Assembly (NCBI GenBank): GCA_013399115.1 | Contig: VXAA01005277.1 | Location: forward strand, 152,163 to 216,162 | Direction: 5' to 3' | Origin: Anseranas semipalmata | Taxonomy: Eukaryota > Chordata > Aves > Anseriformes > Anseranatidae | Length of the DNA: 64,000 bases | Part shown: positions 28,701-39,475 of the stretch, one piece after another | Layout: every line of letters starts with the position of its first letter | Numbering within the stretch: position 1 is the stretch's first letter | Notes under the pieces: generated by a model | The model's input: the letters and a program-made list of their open reading frames with translations, nothing else | The model's database searches: none | What the model was told of the DNA's origin: nothing | Program-made: the position numbers and the translations under genes

Positions 28701-29696
28701 ATATCCCTGGAAAGCAACACAATAGCACCGGCTTTTGCAAGTGCGGAAATTTACCCTTCACCTTAATTCATCCTTCACTGAGCTTCTTTGCAGCTATCTC
28801 CATTCCCTAGGATTTTATCTATGGACCTTAGAAGTAGTCACGGGCCTTTCCCAGCAGTTGTGTGGGGCACTGGAGTCACAGAATCCTGCATGTGACATGC
28901 AGGCACTACATAAAGACCTTCTGACAGCCCTGTGCATTCAGAGCACACCCTGTCTTCCACGCAACTTCAGAAATATTCACTAATATATAATAACAGCTCA
29001 AGGTAAAAACAGAACTAACCTGATCTATCAAACGAATCATCAAATACAACTCTGCAGGTTTTCCCATTATTGAGGATGGTCTTAGCTGCACCAGGATCAT
29101 AACTAGCAAACCATGGCAGTAGGGAGCGATCATAATGCACTTCTTTGTTATTGATTTCAATGGGTGACTGATGGCGTCCTTTGGCGATAGGGTAATTTTT
29201 GTGCCACTGATCTGGTCCTAGAAAAAAATATAGAGAAATATAATGAAAACCTTTTCCAGCTAGGTATGAATCACATTTGTTTTACAACAAATGCGAGTTT
29301 GGTTTTGCTGAGCTATAGAACATAAATCAGATGTATTAGTAAGTGGGTTACTAATCACCTGGCTGCTAGTCATGACCTGTCAAGAGCTGCACCGTGTAAA
29401 AAACAACTAGATCATTCTAGCTGGAATATCACACGCTGCGAGTTACTCAGCTGAACCCAAACCCACACAGCACATCCAGATCTCACTCATCAGGGGCCTG
29501 ACACCACGCCAGGAGAGGAAACTAAAGGCTTACATCCCAAGTCCAGCCGTGGCTAGAAACACGACAGGGTACACCCAGATGATCCAACCACGGCACCACG
29601 CACCCCACCGGAGAGAGAAGAGGGCCCGGCGGCCCCTCGCCCCCGCTCACCGTTGTCGCTGTCGTAGCCCCACGGGTAGTAGCTGGGGTTGATCAT
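15300..29696 (-). CDS. CA3: Carbonic anhydrase 3 (CA III type), tandem copy A, complete, 7 exons
   Basis: This gene encodes a cytosolic zinc alpha-carbonic anhydrase, which interconverts CO2 and bicarbonate. Seven coding exons (29651..29696, 29020..29217, 22432..22550, 21503..21595, 20533..20598, 19366..19521, 15300..15419) all have GT-AG borders and join in one frame to 265 residues plus TAG. Human CA III has 260; the excess is four residues at the N-terminus and one in exon 5. Zinc ligands are His98, His100 and His123 (CA II numbers 94, 96, 119). Glu110 and Thr203 match Glu106 and Thr199. Lys68, Arg71 and Phe202 match Lys64, Arg67 and Phe198, the residues that make CA III slow, so CA3 fits better than CA1, CA2 or CA13. 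No stop, frameshift or broken splice site is visible. Oddities are a divergent exon 4, Leu125 at the Val121 position, and a C-terminus ending SASFL instead of RASFK. Identity as a CA3-type gene is near certain; its activity is inferred. Confidence 0.95.
15420..19365 (-). other. Intron 6 of CA3 copy A
   Basis: About 3.9 kb containing the 39-base poly-A run. It is twice the length of intron 6 in copy B (52843..54696, about 1.9 kb), whereas introns 3-5 are longer in copy B. Confidence 0.85.
16750..16788. repeat. 39-base poly-A run with nearby N
   Basis: A pure A run lies in intron 6 of CA3 copy A, with an ambiguous base at 16795. In the sense of the gene it is a poly-T tract, far from any splice site. 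Confidence 0.9.
19366..19521 (-). CDS. CA3: CA3 copy A, exon 6 (active-site Thr199, Phe198)
   Basis: The exon is 156 nt, the standard size, with an acceptor after a long T run (TTTTTAAG) and donor GTAAAC. It encodes [20 protein letters not shown] then [16 protein letters not shown] and [16 protein letters not shown]. Phe202, Thr203 and Thr204 correspond to 198-200 of [18 protein letters not shown] has Ile187 and Ser192 where human CA III has Cys182 and Cys187. Confidence 0.96.
19660..19790 (-). mobile_element. CR1 LINE 3' fragment in intron 6/5 area of CA3 copy A
   Basis: Antisense CR1 3' end: AATCATAGAATCATGGAATC tail repeats followed by AGGCTGGAAAAGACCTTCAA and AGTCCAACCATCAACATGAC. It sits in intron 5, about 140 nt upstream of exon 6. 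It is short and degenerate and is read in the same sense as the gene. Confidence 0.88.
20533..20598 (-). CDS. CA3: CA3 copy A, exon 5
   Basis: The exon is 66 nt, with acceptor CCTTACAG and donor GTAACT. It encodes [15 protein letters not shown] then INAIKTK, 22 residues. The matching human CA I, II and III exons encode 21, so there is one in-frame extra residue near the PKPEM segment. Copy B has the same length. A run of A ending in an ambiguous base (N at 20518) lies just outside the exon in intron 5. Confidence 0.94.
21503..21595 (-). CDS. CA3: CA3 copy A, exon 4 (zinc ligand 3)
   Basis: The exon is 93 nt, with acceptor GTTTCCAG and donor GTAAGT. It encodes [17 protein letters not shown] then [14 protein letters not shown]. 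The first His is the third zinc ligand (His119). The residue two places later is Leu, where CA II, human CA III and copy B have Val121. AIFLQ replaces the usual GIFLK. This is the exon that differs most from copy B (15 of 31 residues). Confidence 0.95.
22432..22550 (-). CDS. CA3: CA3 copy A, exon 3 (zinc ligands 1 and 2)
   Basis: The exon is 119 nt, with acceptor CAATTGCAG and donor GTAAGA. It encodes [14 protein letters not shown] followed by [15 protein letters not shown]. The two His of HFH are zinc ligands and the Glu of GSEH is the Glu106 equivalent. It ends at RYAGE, where the Glu matches CA II Glu117, which hydrogen-bonds the third zinc His. Intron 2 upstream is about 6.5 kb. Confidence 0.96.
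22551..29019 (-). other. Intron 2 of CA3 copy A
   Basis: The largest intron of copy A, about 6.5 kb, with the GATA repeat and no exon-like content that I can support. A 65-codon hydrophobic open frame at 27478..27675 (minus) has no recognisable motif and is probably chance. Confidence 0.8.
27066..27108. repeat. Imperfect GATA/TAGA tetranucleotide repeat
   Basis: About ten imperfect GATA-like units (GATAGAGTGATAGGTAAATA and following) in intron 2 of CA3 copy A. Confidence 0.75.
29020..29217 (-). CDS. CA3: CA3 copy A, exon 2
   Basis: The exon is 198 nt, the usual size for exon 2 of cytosolic carbonic anhydrases. The acceptor is TTTTTTCTAG and the donor GTTAGT. It encodes residues 16-82, including [14 protein letters not shown], the QSPIEI motif and [17 protein letters not shown]. 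Lys68 and Arg71 in that last stretch are the CA III-type residues at CA II positions 64 and 67, where fast isozymes have His64 as proton shuttle. Confidence 0.95.
29651..29696 (-). CDS. CA3: CA3 copy A, exon 1 (start codon)
   Basis: The exon encodes [15 protein letters not shown] plus the first base of a Gly codon, followed by a GTGAGC donor. The ATG sits in a good context (GCACCATGA). PWGYDSDNG aligns with EWGYASHNG of mammalian CA III, so the conserved Tyr7 is present at residue 11. The leader before WGY is four residues longer than in human CA III. It lies about 60 nt downstream of the inferred transcription start. Confidence 0.92.
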
Positions 29697-29778
29697 GGTG
29701 CCGCTGCCGCGCCCTGCGCCTCAGCCCCTGCCGGCGGCTCTGGCAGGACGGTGGCCGGTGGCCTCGTCTCACGGCGGC

Positions 29779-29786
29779 TTTTTATA
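29779..29786 (-). promoter_or_regulatory. TATA box of CA3 copy A
   Basis: On the minus strand this reads TATAAAAA, between GC-rich flanks. It lies about 90 nt upstream of the copy A start codon, so transcription would begin near 29755 and give a 5' UTR of about 60 nt. It is the only TATA-like element I see between the ATG and the GC-rich block upstream. Confidence 0.75.
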
Positions 29787-32700
29787 CGCTCCCGCCAACT
29801 CCATGCCCTTCCCCGCCGAGAGGGACGGCGGGGCCCCGGGCGCCGGGGGCGGGGAGAGCCGCGCTNGCCGGGGCACAGCGGCGAGGAGCCCACCGGGTCA
29901 GTGCTGGGAAGGCCTCCCGAGGGGCCAGGACTGCTGCCGCCTGCCCCGGCTCTGAGCGGAGTATGGAAACGCGTGAACCAGCTCCAGAGCTGCCAGAGCA
30001 AGCAGTTCAGTTTTTTCCCAAATTTGGACAGCCTCAGCCGGGTGGTGAGGCTGAAGAGTGTCGTGGGCTCCATCGTCTGGTTCTGCCTCTTAGGCAGGAG
30101 CGGCTCTTCACCTGTGTGCAGCCGGTACAGGCCTGCCCCTGCTGCTCTGCCACGCTGCCGCTTGCTCTCGTGTTTCTCCGAGGTTGCTGGGCTTTGTATG
30201 GCCGTTTCTGGGAAGCCTGTTTGCCTAAGACTGCATCAGGTTAGATCAGGCTGGGTGCCTCCTGAGGAGACCACATTAGCAATGTGTTTCCCACTTAATG
30301 CATGGTATCATGCTGATTCGGAGGTCAGCTGGGGATGAGGCACAGTGTCCAACAGCTTCTGTGTGCAAATGGTTATCACAGATTCACACCCTTCCCTATA
30401 AAATTTCCACATATACAATTGGACTCCAGCGTTGCTCCCTGCCACGCTGTCTCTGACTGTTGTCATAAACAGCTTCCCCACAAAAACTGTGGTGTCAGTT
30501 GTCCCTGGCCTTTAAAAGGTGCTGCTTCCTACTGCAAGATTCTTGGAAAGTGGAAATCATCCTAGCTGAAGATCCAGTTCCTGCCTGCTCCAAATAAAAT
30601 CTTCATTATCAGATTAAACATAGGATCGGTTTGTTTTGCTTCAGCTCTCTTTTCATTTCACAGGGTGTTAGGCATCAAAGTGCACTTAAAATTGTAAGCA
30701 TACTTGTTAGCGTGTGCACGTTCTTTAGGTGACTTGCATGTGACACACAGAACTCAAATGACTTCTAAAAAATATTTGTTATTCTGGCACATGGGGAATT
30801 ATTAGGTGAGTTAGATACAGACATTAGCACCAGTGTTGTAAAGTGGACGAGGGACTGACTGGGCAGAAGAAAAGACATTGGACTGAAAGGTGAACTACTG
30901 TGGTTTAAGCTTTAGTAGACTTTCTGAATAACGAGTGGGATTATGTTAATTAATAGTAAAGAAGTGGGGAAAAAAGTACAAGTACATTAAAGAAAAATGC
31001 AGATGGAACAGGTTGTAACTGTGGGATTGTCATATGGAAAAGTCCAGTACCCCTGAACACTGTGAGCTACAGTGGGTGAAATTCAGTAGCAGAAAGTGTA
31101 ACACAATGGTCATGAATCGTGGTCTTGGCTGACATCTTTTTTTCTGATCTGAAGTGGAAGTGAAAGAGGAGGAAGAGTGGGATTTGTTGGTCATACAATG
31201 TCAACAAGCATGACCAGTCAGGGACTGCTCGCAAAAAGGAGGTACAAACTGGGGCATATCAGGCCAGGTAGTTTCACTGGAGCTGGAGAGATGCTGGTAT
31301 GACCTCTGAAATTGGTTTGTACTTGTTGTGTTTGCTCAGTAAAGCAGAATTAAGATGAATTGGAACAGGAGCAGGGGAGACCAGGGCACCAAAGACCCTC
31401 TTTTACAAGAGGAGTCTTTAAAAGCTTAGTGTGCTTTGCATAGCAAACAGTAAGAGGGGAAGTGACAGCTGTTTGTATATACCCATCAGAGAGGTAAACA
31501 CCAAGAAATGAGAAGTTATTGAAGCTAAAGAGCAAAGTCAATCAAAGAACAAATACATATACATGTGCCACAAACAAACTGAGGTGAGATAACTGATGAA
31601 GGTTTGGAGCCACCCACGGTAGTCCAGTAGCTTTCTCATAGGAAAAGTGGGGACATGAGCAGCGTACAAAGGAGCTATGTATTTATGCCCTACAGAGCAC
31701 ATACTATTTCTCACCTCTTCCTCAGTTTGTTACTCCTGTTTTCCACCATCTTCTGACTACCATGACCCACAGACAAATCTTCAGATCCAGAGCATCTGGT
31801 GACTCAGACACTTGCCTGTCTTCCAGATGGAGCTACATTGCAAAGATAACCACAGCCTATCTGTAGAAGCCCAGGACTATGAAGAACACCCTGGGGAACA
31901 ATTATAAGCACCTCTATTTCCCATCTGGCATCTGATCAGCTGGAGCCCATCTCTCTTCACATTATCCAGTTTCTCAGTGTATTTTTGTTAAAACAACTTT
32001 ATGTTGCTTCTTAAAGCTAAATTAGTGGTAAGTAAAGAAAACCACAGTGAGAAAATATCTGGGAAGAAGAGAAAAAAAGTAACAAATGGAGTTCTGGTGC
32101 ATGAGTATAGATTTGTGCGTTGAAGCTAATCACTGGGTCTCACCTGCCACATGTAAATATTTCCCCAACCTCAGAATTTTTTCAAATATGTGCCCTGCAC
32201 CCACCAAGGAACCTGTCCTAGGTCACCCCTTTCTCACAATCAGACGATTTCTCATGTTCAGCCATTTCATTGGGGTTAAACTTTGGGACTGTTAGGTAGG
32301 CATCTATGAATTGACAGTGAAAACGTGCACTAGTAGCTTAGTAGATAATAACTAGTTGATTGCAAGGGTGCACAGTGTCCCCCAACACCTCTCTTCAGGT
32401 GAAATATTCACTCCCGTCCTTCTTGGAAAATCCCTGAGTAGACTAACTTAAAAATATTGACCTTACAAGCATAAAATCTCTTCTGGTATAAGAAAGCTAT
32501 TAAAAGCCTTTGTTGGGCTTTTGTTGTTGTTGGACATGGCCTAAGTTCTCTGCACATTACAGACAAGAGAATTGTTTTGAGTAAATATACAGATTGCATA
32601 GAAGACAACCGTCACAATTTAATTTAGTCTAAAGTGAAAGTTGAAACAAAGAGCTTTCACAGAGCAAAACGACATCCGCAATTGGACGATGACATTTCCC

Positions 32701-32798
32701 AGTCTGCTATTACAATATGCACATCGATGTCTCCAATGTAGAGACTACTAGATTCAGCAGAATACTTTTGCAGGCAGCGTGGCAATAACTGTTTTTAA

Positions 32799-32833
32799 AG
32801 TTATAGGAGAGTTATAGGAGAAAGTTATAGGAG
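32799..32833. repeat. Three copies of an 11-base direct repeat
   Basis: AGTTATAGGAG occurs three times (32799, 32810, 32823), the last two separated by AA. It is a small local tandem duplication in the inter-gene spacer. Confidence 0.8.
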
Positions 32834-35800
32834 AAAAATAAGCAAATATATTAACATGTTCTCTGTGTGACCTCTATGGCAAAAAAGAAAATGTTTTTTT
32901 TTTCCCCAAAATACCGATATTTCAATGATTAAAATGCTAAGCTGTGAGTCTTCCCTGTAGATTTTTGATTAGTCATTCATTATTTTTTCCTATACCAGAT
33001 ATTTTCTCCATATGCATTGCCAAGATCATAAGTTTTAAAGAGGATCTTTTTTTACTTTGACAACATAAGCTACTTCCTCTGGATCCCAGCTAGGCTCCAA
33101 CTTCTTCTGAAAATGTGTTTTCATCACATATGTGTTTATAGGCTGTATTACATTCTAGGATTATTATAGTTGCTATTTAGTCTTTATGTATAGCAGTAAC
33201 CATCAGAGGACCTATCATGCTAGATATAACACAAATATATAATAAGACCTTTTTCGAAGGCCTGAGAGACAGGTGGGAAGGAGGTAGGCAGGCAGGAGCA
33301 CTAAGAGCTGCTCACAATTACAAAGCAGATTAATGACATGGTAAGAAATAGGACTCCAGTGTTCTTGATGATTTATCCCATGCACAGATCATTAGAACCT
33401 TGACTTTCAAAAAAATTTGTTGTCCTAATTTCTTGATGGGATACAGAAACTTGTTTCGGGGCAGACCACAGGTCACAATTTGGTGGGTCCTATCCTTGTG
33501 TTGGAACTAATAAATGCTGCTTTAGATAATGGCAGTCAGATAAGAAACAAACAAACAAACAGATTTGGTTTCTGATTTTAAATCCATTTTTAGAATAATA
33601 GTAGAGTTCAGAGATAAAAAGCAGTCAAGAAGTGAGGTTAAGAAGTCACAAGACAGCACCTATCCTTTAAAAAAATAAGCAGGCACATTCCATACACAGA
33701 ACCCTATAAGCTTTCTAATAGAATAGCCATTATGGTGTTACTGTAAGATTACCCACATGGCATGCACACTGAAATCAAAGTCTGCATTCAAGAATGAAAT
33801 CTGAGTTGAGCCATCTGCTCATGTGTGCTCTGGCACTGAGGCTTAGAACAATAAGAATTTGACCTCATCTCTTCATAAAAATGGAGTCTGAAAATGTCTG
33901 TTATGAAATTCCTACAATTTGGTGACTGTTCTCCACTAACATATAGTTTGTGTTTGTATTTGGTTTACATTGACCTTAAGCTGTAAGTCTAAAGTGAGAA
34001 GGTCTAGTCAAATGTTAAACAGGTGACTAAGTCTACTAGGGTAGTTGGCTGAAGCTTATATAAGCCATTTATTCTCAATCCTTGGTATTAACTAATTAGA
34101 TAAAATTCTCAGGCTTAGGATTGGAACACACATAAGGAAAAATTGGAAAAGAAACCCATACTCCTTATAAACTTAAACAGCAGTCCCACTTCCCAGCCTA
34201 AAATCCCCAACTCTTGCTCTTTCTCTCAAAGGGAGACTACCTGAGCACGTTCACTGATGCCTGTCTTTATCAGAAGATAATTTATAGTTCAAATATCTTT
34301 AAATATTCCATTAATTCCTTTAGATGCAAGACAAATCTGACCACTTTTAGAATTATTGTACAAATCTTGACCCTTACTTTTTTAGAAGGACTGAAATACA
34401 TCAGAACTGAAATAGTTCTGCAATTTAGCTAGTGAAAGGAAAAGTCCTAGGAGAGAAAGCACAACATGAATCCACATTGCTTACATGTCATGGAGAAGTG
34501 CTCAACAAAAGCATCTTTTGTGTCAGTAAACTAAAAACTCTGAGGAGCACAGTGGGAGGGTAGATCTGCAATTGTGAGGATCCTTCAGCCAAAGCCTTGA
34601 TCTTACTGATGGTGATGGGGACAGAGATACAAAAACTACTTCCAGAAATAGATAATAGGTTGCCTTTGCTCATGTTTCATAACCCACTTCCAGAGAGTGG
34701 AGGAGGTTGCTATTTCCAGCTATCCTGACATAGCGATTCCTCCCAAATGACTTTATTTAGGCTTTGCTCAAGGGACCAGGAATTAGTGTGAGGTCCTTGA
34801 CTGACCAGCAGACTATCACCTCTATATAGTTTCCATCCCTCTTGATCATTCACTTCTCCTTACATATGCATAAGACAGAAAATCATTATCTCAAGAGTGT
34901 GTAGTCTCAGTTTGAACAAGTACAAGAATAATTCCAGTTCAAAGAGGCGAAGGCACATAGTTGGCCAAGAGATTTAGGTTGGGCGGTTATAGTTGCTTCT
35001 CATACATATGTTGTTTGGACTTTACACTTCAGCTAGATATTTTTCCATGTAATATTAATCATGACTAAAACTAGGGCTTTGTTGGGAGAGATGAAGAAAT
35101 GCTTAGAAGCTTATTCTGAATTTGGGTCCAGGGCATACGCAAAACAGTTTTAATAAAAGGCTAAGTATATTCAAAGTATCAGTCTAAGAATTACTATATT
35201 TCTCATTAGCATAAATGTGTCTTCATACCTGGATCTAGATATATGCATTTCCATAATTCATTAAATCAGTATGTGCAACTTTTGCCTTCATTATAAATGT
35301 ACGTCTATTCTTCCAAGTTATTCACATTTCACAGAATTTCAGCAACTCAGATGCTTTCATTTCCAGCTACAGAAATTTCTCATGCTAACATTGGGCTGAG
35401 AACATGAGAAAGAAGCTATGAAGCTATGGCACTGCCTAGCCACATCAGAGGGCCAAATTATATAGCCAGTGAAAAGACTTAATGCATAATATTGCTAGAC
35501 TCTTTCTTTCATAATAAAAAAGTGAAAAGTGGGATATGTCTGTGGTATTTTTGTATGGCTGTTATGAGGTCTGGGAAGAATCAGCTCCTGCTGCATTAGC
35601 TTATTACAGGACTTTCATCCAAAGAATCTTGTTCCTTGCATGTTTTCTTTTCAGAACAAAGTGAAGAAAAAACATAAAAACTGTTTGAGAAAGTCCACTA
35701 TTAAAACAGAGAAATTCCTTCTTCCATTATGAGGCAGATCAACAGCAATTACAAGTCAGATCAGACTTCTCTTTCATCACATGCTACCATTTATACCGCA

Positions 35801-37330
35801 ACACCAGATTTGTCTTATTCATATAAACACTAATACATATTGCATTTTTAATTTAAGCTTTTTTTTTTTTCACAGACAATATTTCTTTCCTTTTCTCTTT
35901 GCTCTTTCTCCCCATTCCTTTCTTATTTGTATTGAGGGAGAACAAGGTAATGGAAGAGCATTACTCCTAAGAGCTGAGCCCTTGCCAAAAGGCTGTGCCT
36001 ACTAAGGCCATACTTCTTTGATGTTGTATCTACATTTTTAATACTGAATAGTACTTGTGCAAGAGACAGAGCATGGTACCTCACCCATTCACTTCTGTTT
36101 TACCCCCTGAACACACTTTTAATAAAATATTTACAGAAGGGAGTAAGGAGCAGAAGGTATAGATAAGAGACCTTTGGAAACCAACCTGTCTGTGGTTCCC
36201 GAGGTGTAAGCTATTAAACTACAGGAGGTGTTTCATGGTGGCTTCACATATTGCATCCAGAGCCTTTAAATGTGAAATTTGGTCAAGCTTACACAGAGAC
36301 AATTTGAGAGCTGAAGGTACTTTGCATAGTTTGGGGATCACCAAAAGACAGCAAAGAATTCATACTTCAGAAGAATGACTACCAGCTGTTTCTGAAGAAT
36401 ACTGGCAAAGCAGTTACTTGAAGAAAGGAAGACGCACGAATATTTTTGTTCCTCCACCTCTATTGAATATAGCCTCCCCCCAAAAAAGCTTGAAAATCAG
36501 CTGACCAAACCCCCAAAACTGACTTAAGAAATATTAAGTAGAAAATATTTTCCCATCTGTCATGTCAGGATTATGGCTCAGCATAGTTGTGTGTTTACGG
36601 TAAAATGTATATAGAGGGGATACCATACGGATTTCATATTTTATCATCAAAAACAATTAAAAATATTGCTGATGGCAATGGTGTGATCTTTTAAGGGAGT
36701 GAATAAAGCACTGCTTTTCAAAAGGATATAGTCTGAAAGTGTCATCTTAGTCTCATATTTGTACATGAAAAGCATCTGAAGGGGATAAAATCTCAGTATT
36801 ATTAGCTACTAGGAAAGCATCCTTGCTGAACTGCTGGTAAGCTACAGTACTACAGGTATTTGTACAGTAGGCATATTATTCAGTAAATCTGAAAAATGCA
36901 CATATGCAGTAGAGTAAAAATATGAGGGAGACATGCTGACAAAAGGGAGATGTTTTAGCACACACAACTTTATATATACAAGCTTGCCTAAAACTAGTCT
37001 TTGAAGTCTCAACCTCAGAACTGCAGCATATTTCAAAACTGTGTTGAGGTAAGCATCACATAACCGAGTTGGCTAAGCATTATGACATCATCTTGATGAC
37101 ATTTCTCTGTCTGTCTGCTTGGAAGTAATGTGATAACTACAGAATGGGTAGCACCATAGCACTCTAGCAGCTAAAATACCTCTGCAGTTTTCTGCAGATC
37201 AAATAAACAGCCAGCTGGTCACACCAGTTAATACCGTACTGCCCAGCTATAAACTGAATGCTTTCCCTATTCATCTTCCCGATTAGGCATATTTACAGAT
37301 AAATCACTCAGTGATTTATTAGCTGAGCAG

Positions 37331-37331
37331 G

Positions 37332-37362
<31 letters not shown>

Positions 37363-37570
37363 AATAAAGAGAAGAAGAGAGATATGAAACCTCTGTTGTG
37401 TGGCAGAGAGAATAGCCTGGGCTGTAAGAAAAATGGGAGCTGAGTATGGGAAAAGAATAACAGAGGCTGATATGAATTCCTGGGGCAAGCAGAAAGGAGA
37501 AAGAAAGGGGACTGAATAGGAAGGGGCAACAGTGAAGAAAAAGATGGAAAAAGACTGGTGGCACAAGAAT
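37331..37570. repeat. (GA)n microsatellite in a purine-rich tract
   Basis: A (GA)12 run at 37339..37362 opens a stretch that stays rich in A and G on the plus strand to about 37570 or beyond. Open frames on the other strand here are low-complexity Phe/Leu/Ser translations and are not genes. Confidence 0.85.
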
Positions 37571-37999
37571 TATTTGTGTGACAGAAAGTAGCCTGGTTGC
37601 CAGGAGTCCATAAAACAGAAAGGAGAAAAGAAAGGCAGAACACAATGTCTGTGAGTGCAGAAGTGAAAAGAGCCAATGGCAAGGTCAATAAATATGCCCA
37701 GTAAAAGCAGAAATGCACTGTGACAATCCTCCAGTATACAGAAACTCTCCATCCTTAAAATTTTGTAAATCCATGATCAAAATGAAAGAGGCACATCAAA
37801 GAGATTATGATAATTTAAATGAAATTAAGGTAGCTAATTTATTCAGGTACTATGAACAATGTTTGTTGCAGTAGAGTATCTATTAGTGTCCTTGAGTGAT
37901 ATTTCTTTTACTTTATGTAATGGCAAAATGGTAATGACCTGAACAGTGGCACAGAACACACCCTCAGCAGGTTCAGGGATGAAATCAAAGGCTGCTTTC

Positions 38000-38430
38000 C
38001 AGAGGCACCCAGACAGGCTGGAGAATTGGGCTGACGGGAACCTCGTGAAGTTCACCAAGGGCAGTGCAAAGACCTGCCCCTGGGCAGGAGCAAGCCCCGG
38101 CACCAGGACATGCTGGGGGCCAGCTGGTCAGCAGGCAGCTGGAGATCCTGGTGGCCAGCAAACGGACCATGAGTCTGTGGTGTGCCCTGGGTGTGATACA
38201 CACTGAGCTGCATTGGCAAGAGCGTAGGCAGCAGCGAGGGGAGTGATAATTTCCCTTTCTTCAACACTTGTGCAGCTGCTTCTGGACTCCAGTTTTAAGC
38301 CCACTAGTACAAGAAAGACATTGAAAAAGTATTTTGAGTCCAGTGAAGGGCCACCAAGATGGTTAGTGGCTGGAGCATGTGATAGGCAGGAGAAGCTGGT
38401 GTTGTTCAGCCAACAGAGCCTGCTTCAATT
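38000..38430 (+). mobile_element. CR1 LINE internal fragment, degenerate
   Basis: Sense-strand CR1 with landmarks GACAGGCTGGAGAATTGGGC, GATCCTGGTGGCCAGCAA, GTACAAGAAAGACATTG and GGCTGGAGCATGTGATAGGC. These match the stretch of CR1 upstream of its 3' end (late ORF2). It is heavily mutated, lacks the 3' tail and is not coding. It is the only clear plus-strand CR1 piece I found. Confidence 0.8.
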
Positions 38431-38654
38431 GTTTCACATCGGTGCCTTGATACAGAAGGATTGCACCATATTACAGAACAGTTTCAGAATGACTGTTTTG
38501 TGCCAACTACAAATATTAATATAGCATACCTTCCATTTTAATTAGGAATTTGTGGAAAATAATGCAACAAAATAGAAGCTGTGGAAAGCACCATATTGTT
38601 TTGCAGCAGATTGGCAGCTTGCGAGAGACATTCACATTGTGCTTTTCATTGAGC

Positions 38655-38830
38655 ATGCCATAGTTGGTGCGACATGTCTCAGCCAAGAAGCCAGTTTGTC
38701 ATGTGCCTTCTACTTCACTGAAATTCGTGCCAGGCTATGGAAAACATGGTAGGCATGAATGGAAACCTATCAACAGCCAGATCCTTGTCTGCCAAAATAA
38801 AAAGAACAGCATACTGAGTGAAATTAGGTT
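38655..38830. repeat. Unclassified interspersed repeat, copy 2
   Basis: This is the partner of the element at 1255..1450. Matching pieces are GTGCCAGGCTATGGAAAA, CATGAATGGAAACC, CAACAGCCAGAT and TCTGCCAAAATAAAAAGAAC. It lacks about 8 nt present in the other copy. The region between 38581 and 38950 may all belong to the same element, but no ends are visible. Confidence 0.45.
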
Positions 38831-38945
38831 GCTAATATGTCACAATTTCCTTGTTTTCCCAGAGTTTCTGTTGTCAAAGAGCAGAATCTGATACTGGCAG
38901 ACTAAGAGTAGATGGCTTATAAAATATCTTTCTGCCAGCATTTAT

Positions 38946-38950
<5 letters not shown>

Positions 38951-39036
<86 letters not shown>
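38951..39036. repeat. 86-base poly-T run with adjacent N
   Basis: There are 86 uninterrupted T, followed by an ambiguous base at 39037. On the minus strand it is a poly-A tract preceded by AAATAAGG about 30 nt upstream, so a retrotransposed tail is possible. Such a pure run also invites assembly error. Confidence 0.9.
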
Positions 39037-39460
39037 NTATGGCTTTCTCCACTCTACAACTTACCTTATTTAAAAGACTACATGAACAAAATTCTATAAT
39101 AGAACAAGAAGAGAATGCAAAGTTTGCTAATATCAGTAACTTTGTCACCTTTTCGGGTAAAGGCTTTTATATGTGGATGAGTTAAAAAAAAAAAAAAGAA
39201 AAAACAACAAACAAGTAAACACATCTAGGTGAATGTTCAAAATGTGTTGGCAGTCTTGGCCGGAATGCTGGGTAAAACACTGGCTGTATTTCAGCATATG
39301 TTCCCATCTACCCACTTTGCAATGCAGTGCAGCTACAACACATAATTGTGAGCTCATTTGGATACTTTCTGAATGCCATCCAGCCATTTCTGTCAACTGC
39401 ATTGTTTTGTCTACTACCTTTCAATTCCTTTCAAAGCCCTGGAAAATATTTGCTTTTGAG

Positions 39461-39475
39461 CACACACACACACAC
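39461..39475. repeat. (CA)7 microsatellite
   Basis: A short CA dinucleotide run in the spacer between the two CA3 genes. Confidence 0.9.

Larger units (their letters stand above)
29590..30170. promoter_or_regulatory. CpG-rich promoter region of CA3 copy A
   Basis: This is a GC- and CpG-dense block in an otherwise AT-rich window. It spans exon 1, the TATA box and about 400 nt upstream. A GC box (GGGGGCGGGG) lies at 29845..29854. One ambiguous base sits at 29866. An open frame on the plus strand crosses the block, but it looks like a by-product of few stop codons in GC-rich DNA, so I do not call a divergent gene. Confidence 0.7.

Noticed and set aside
29751..30338. 195-codon open frame on the plus strand upstream of CA3 copy A, possibly a divergent gene
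   Set aside because: It crosses the TATA box region and an N, is Arg/Gly/Pro-rich as expected for CpG-rich DNA, and has no recognisable domain.
37308..37752. Overlapping minus-strand open frames rich in Phe, Leu and Ser
   Set aside because: They are the pyrimidine strand of a GA-rich tract; low complexity explains them.
38942..39148. Poly-Lys open frame
   Set aside because: It is produced by the 86-base homopolymer run.
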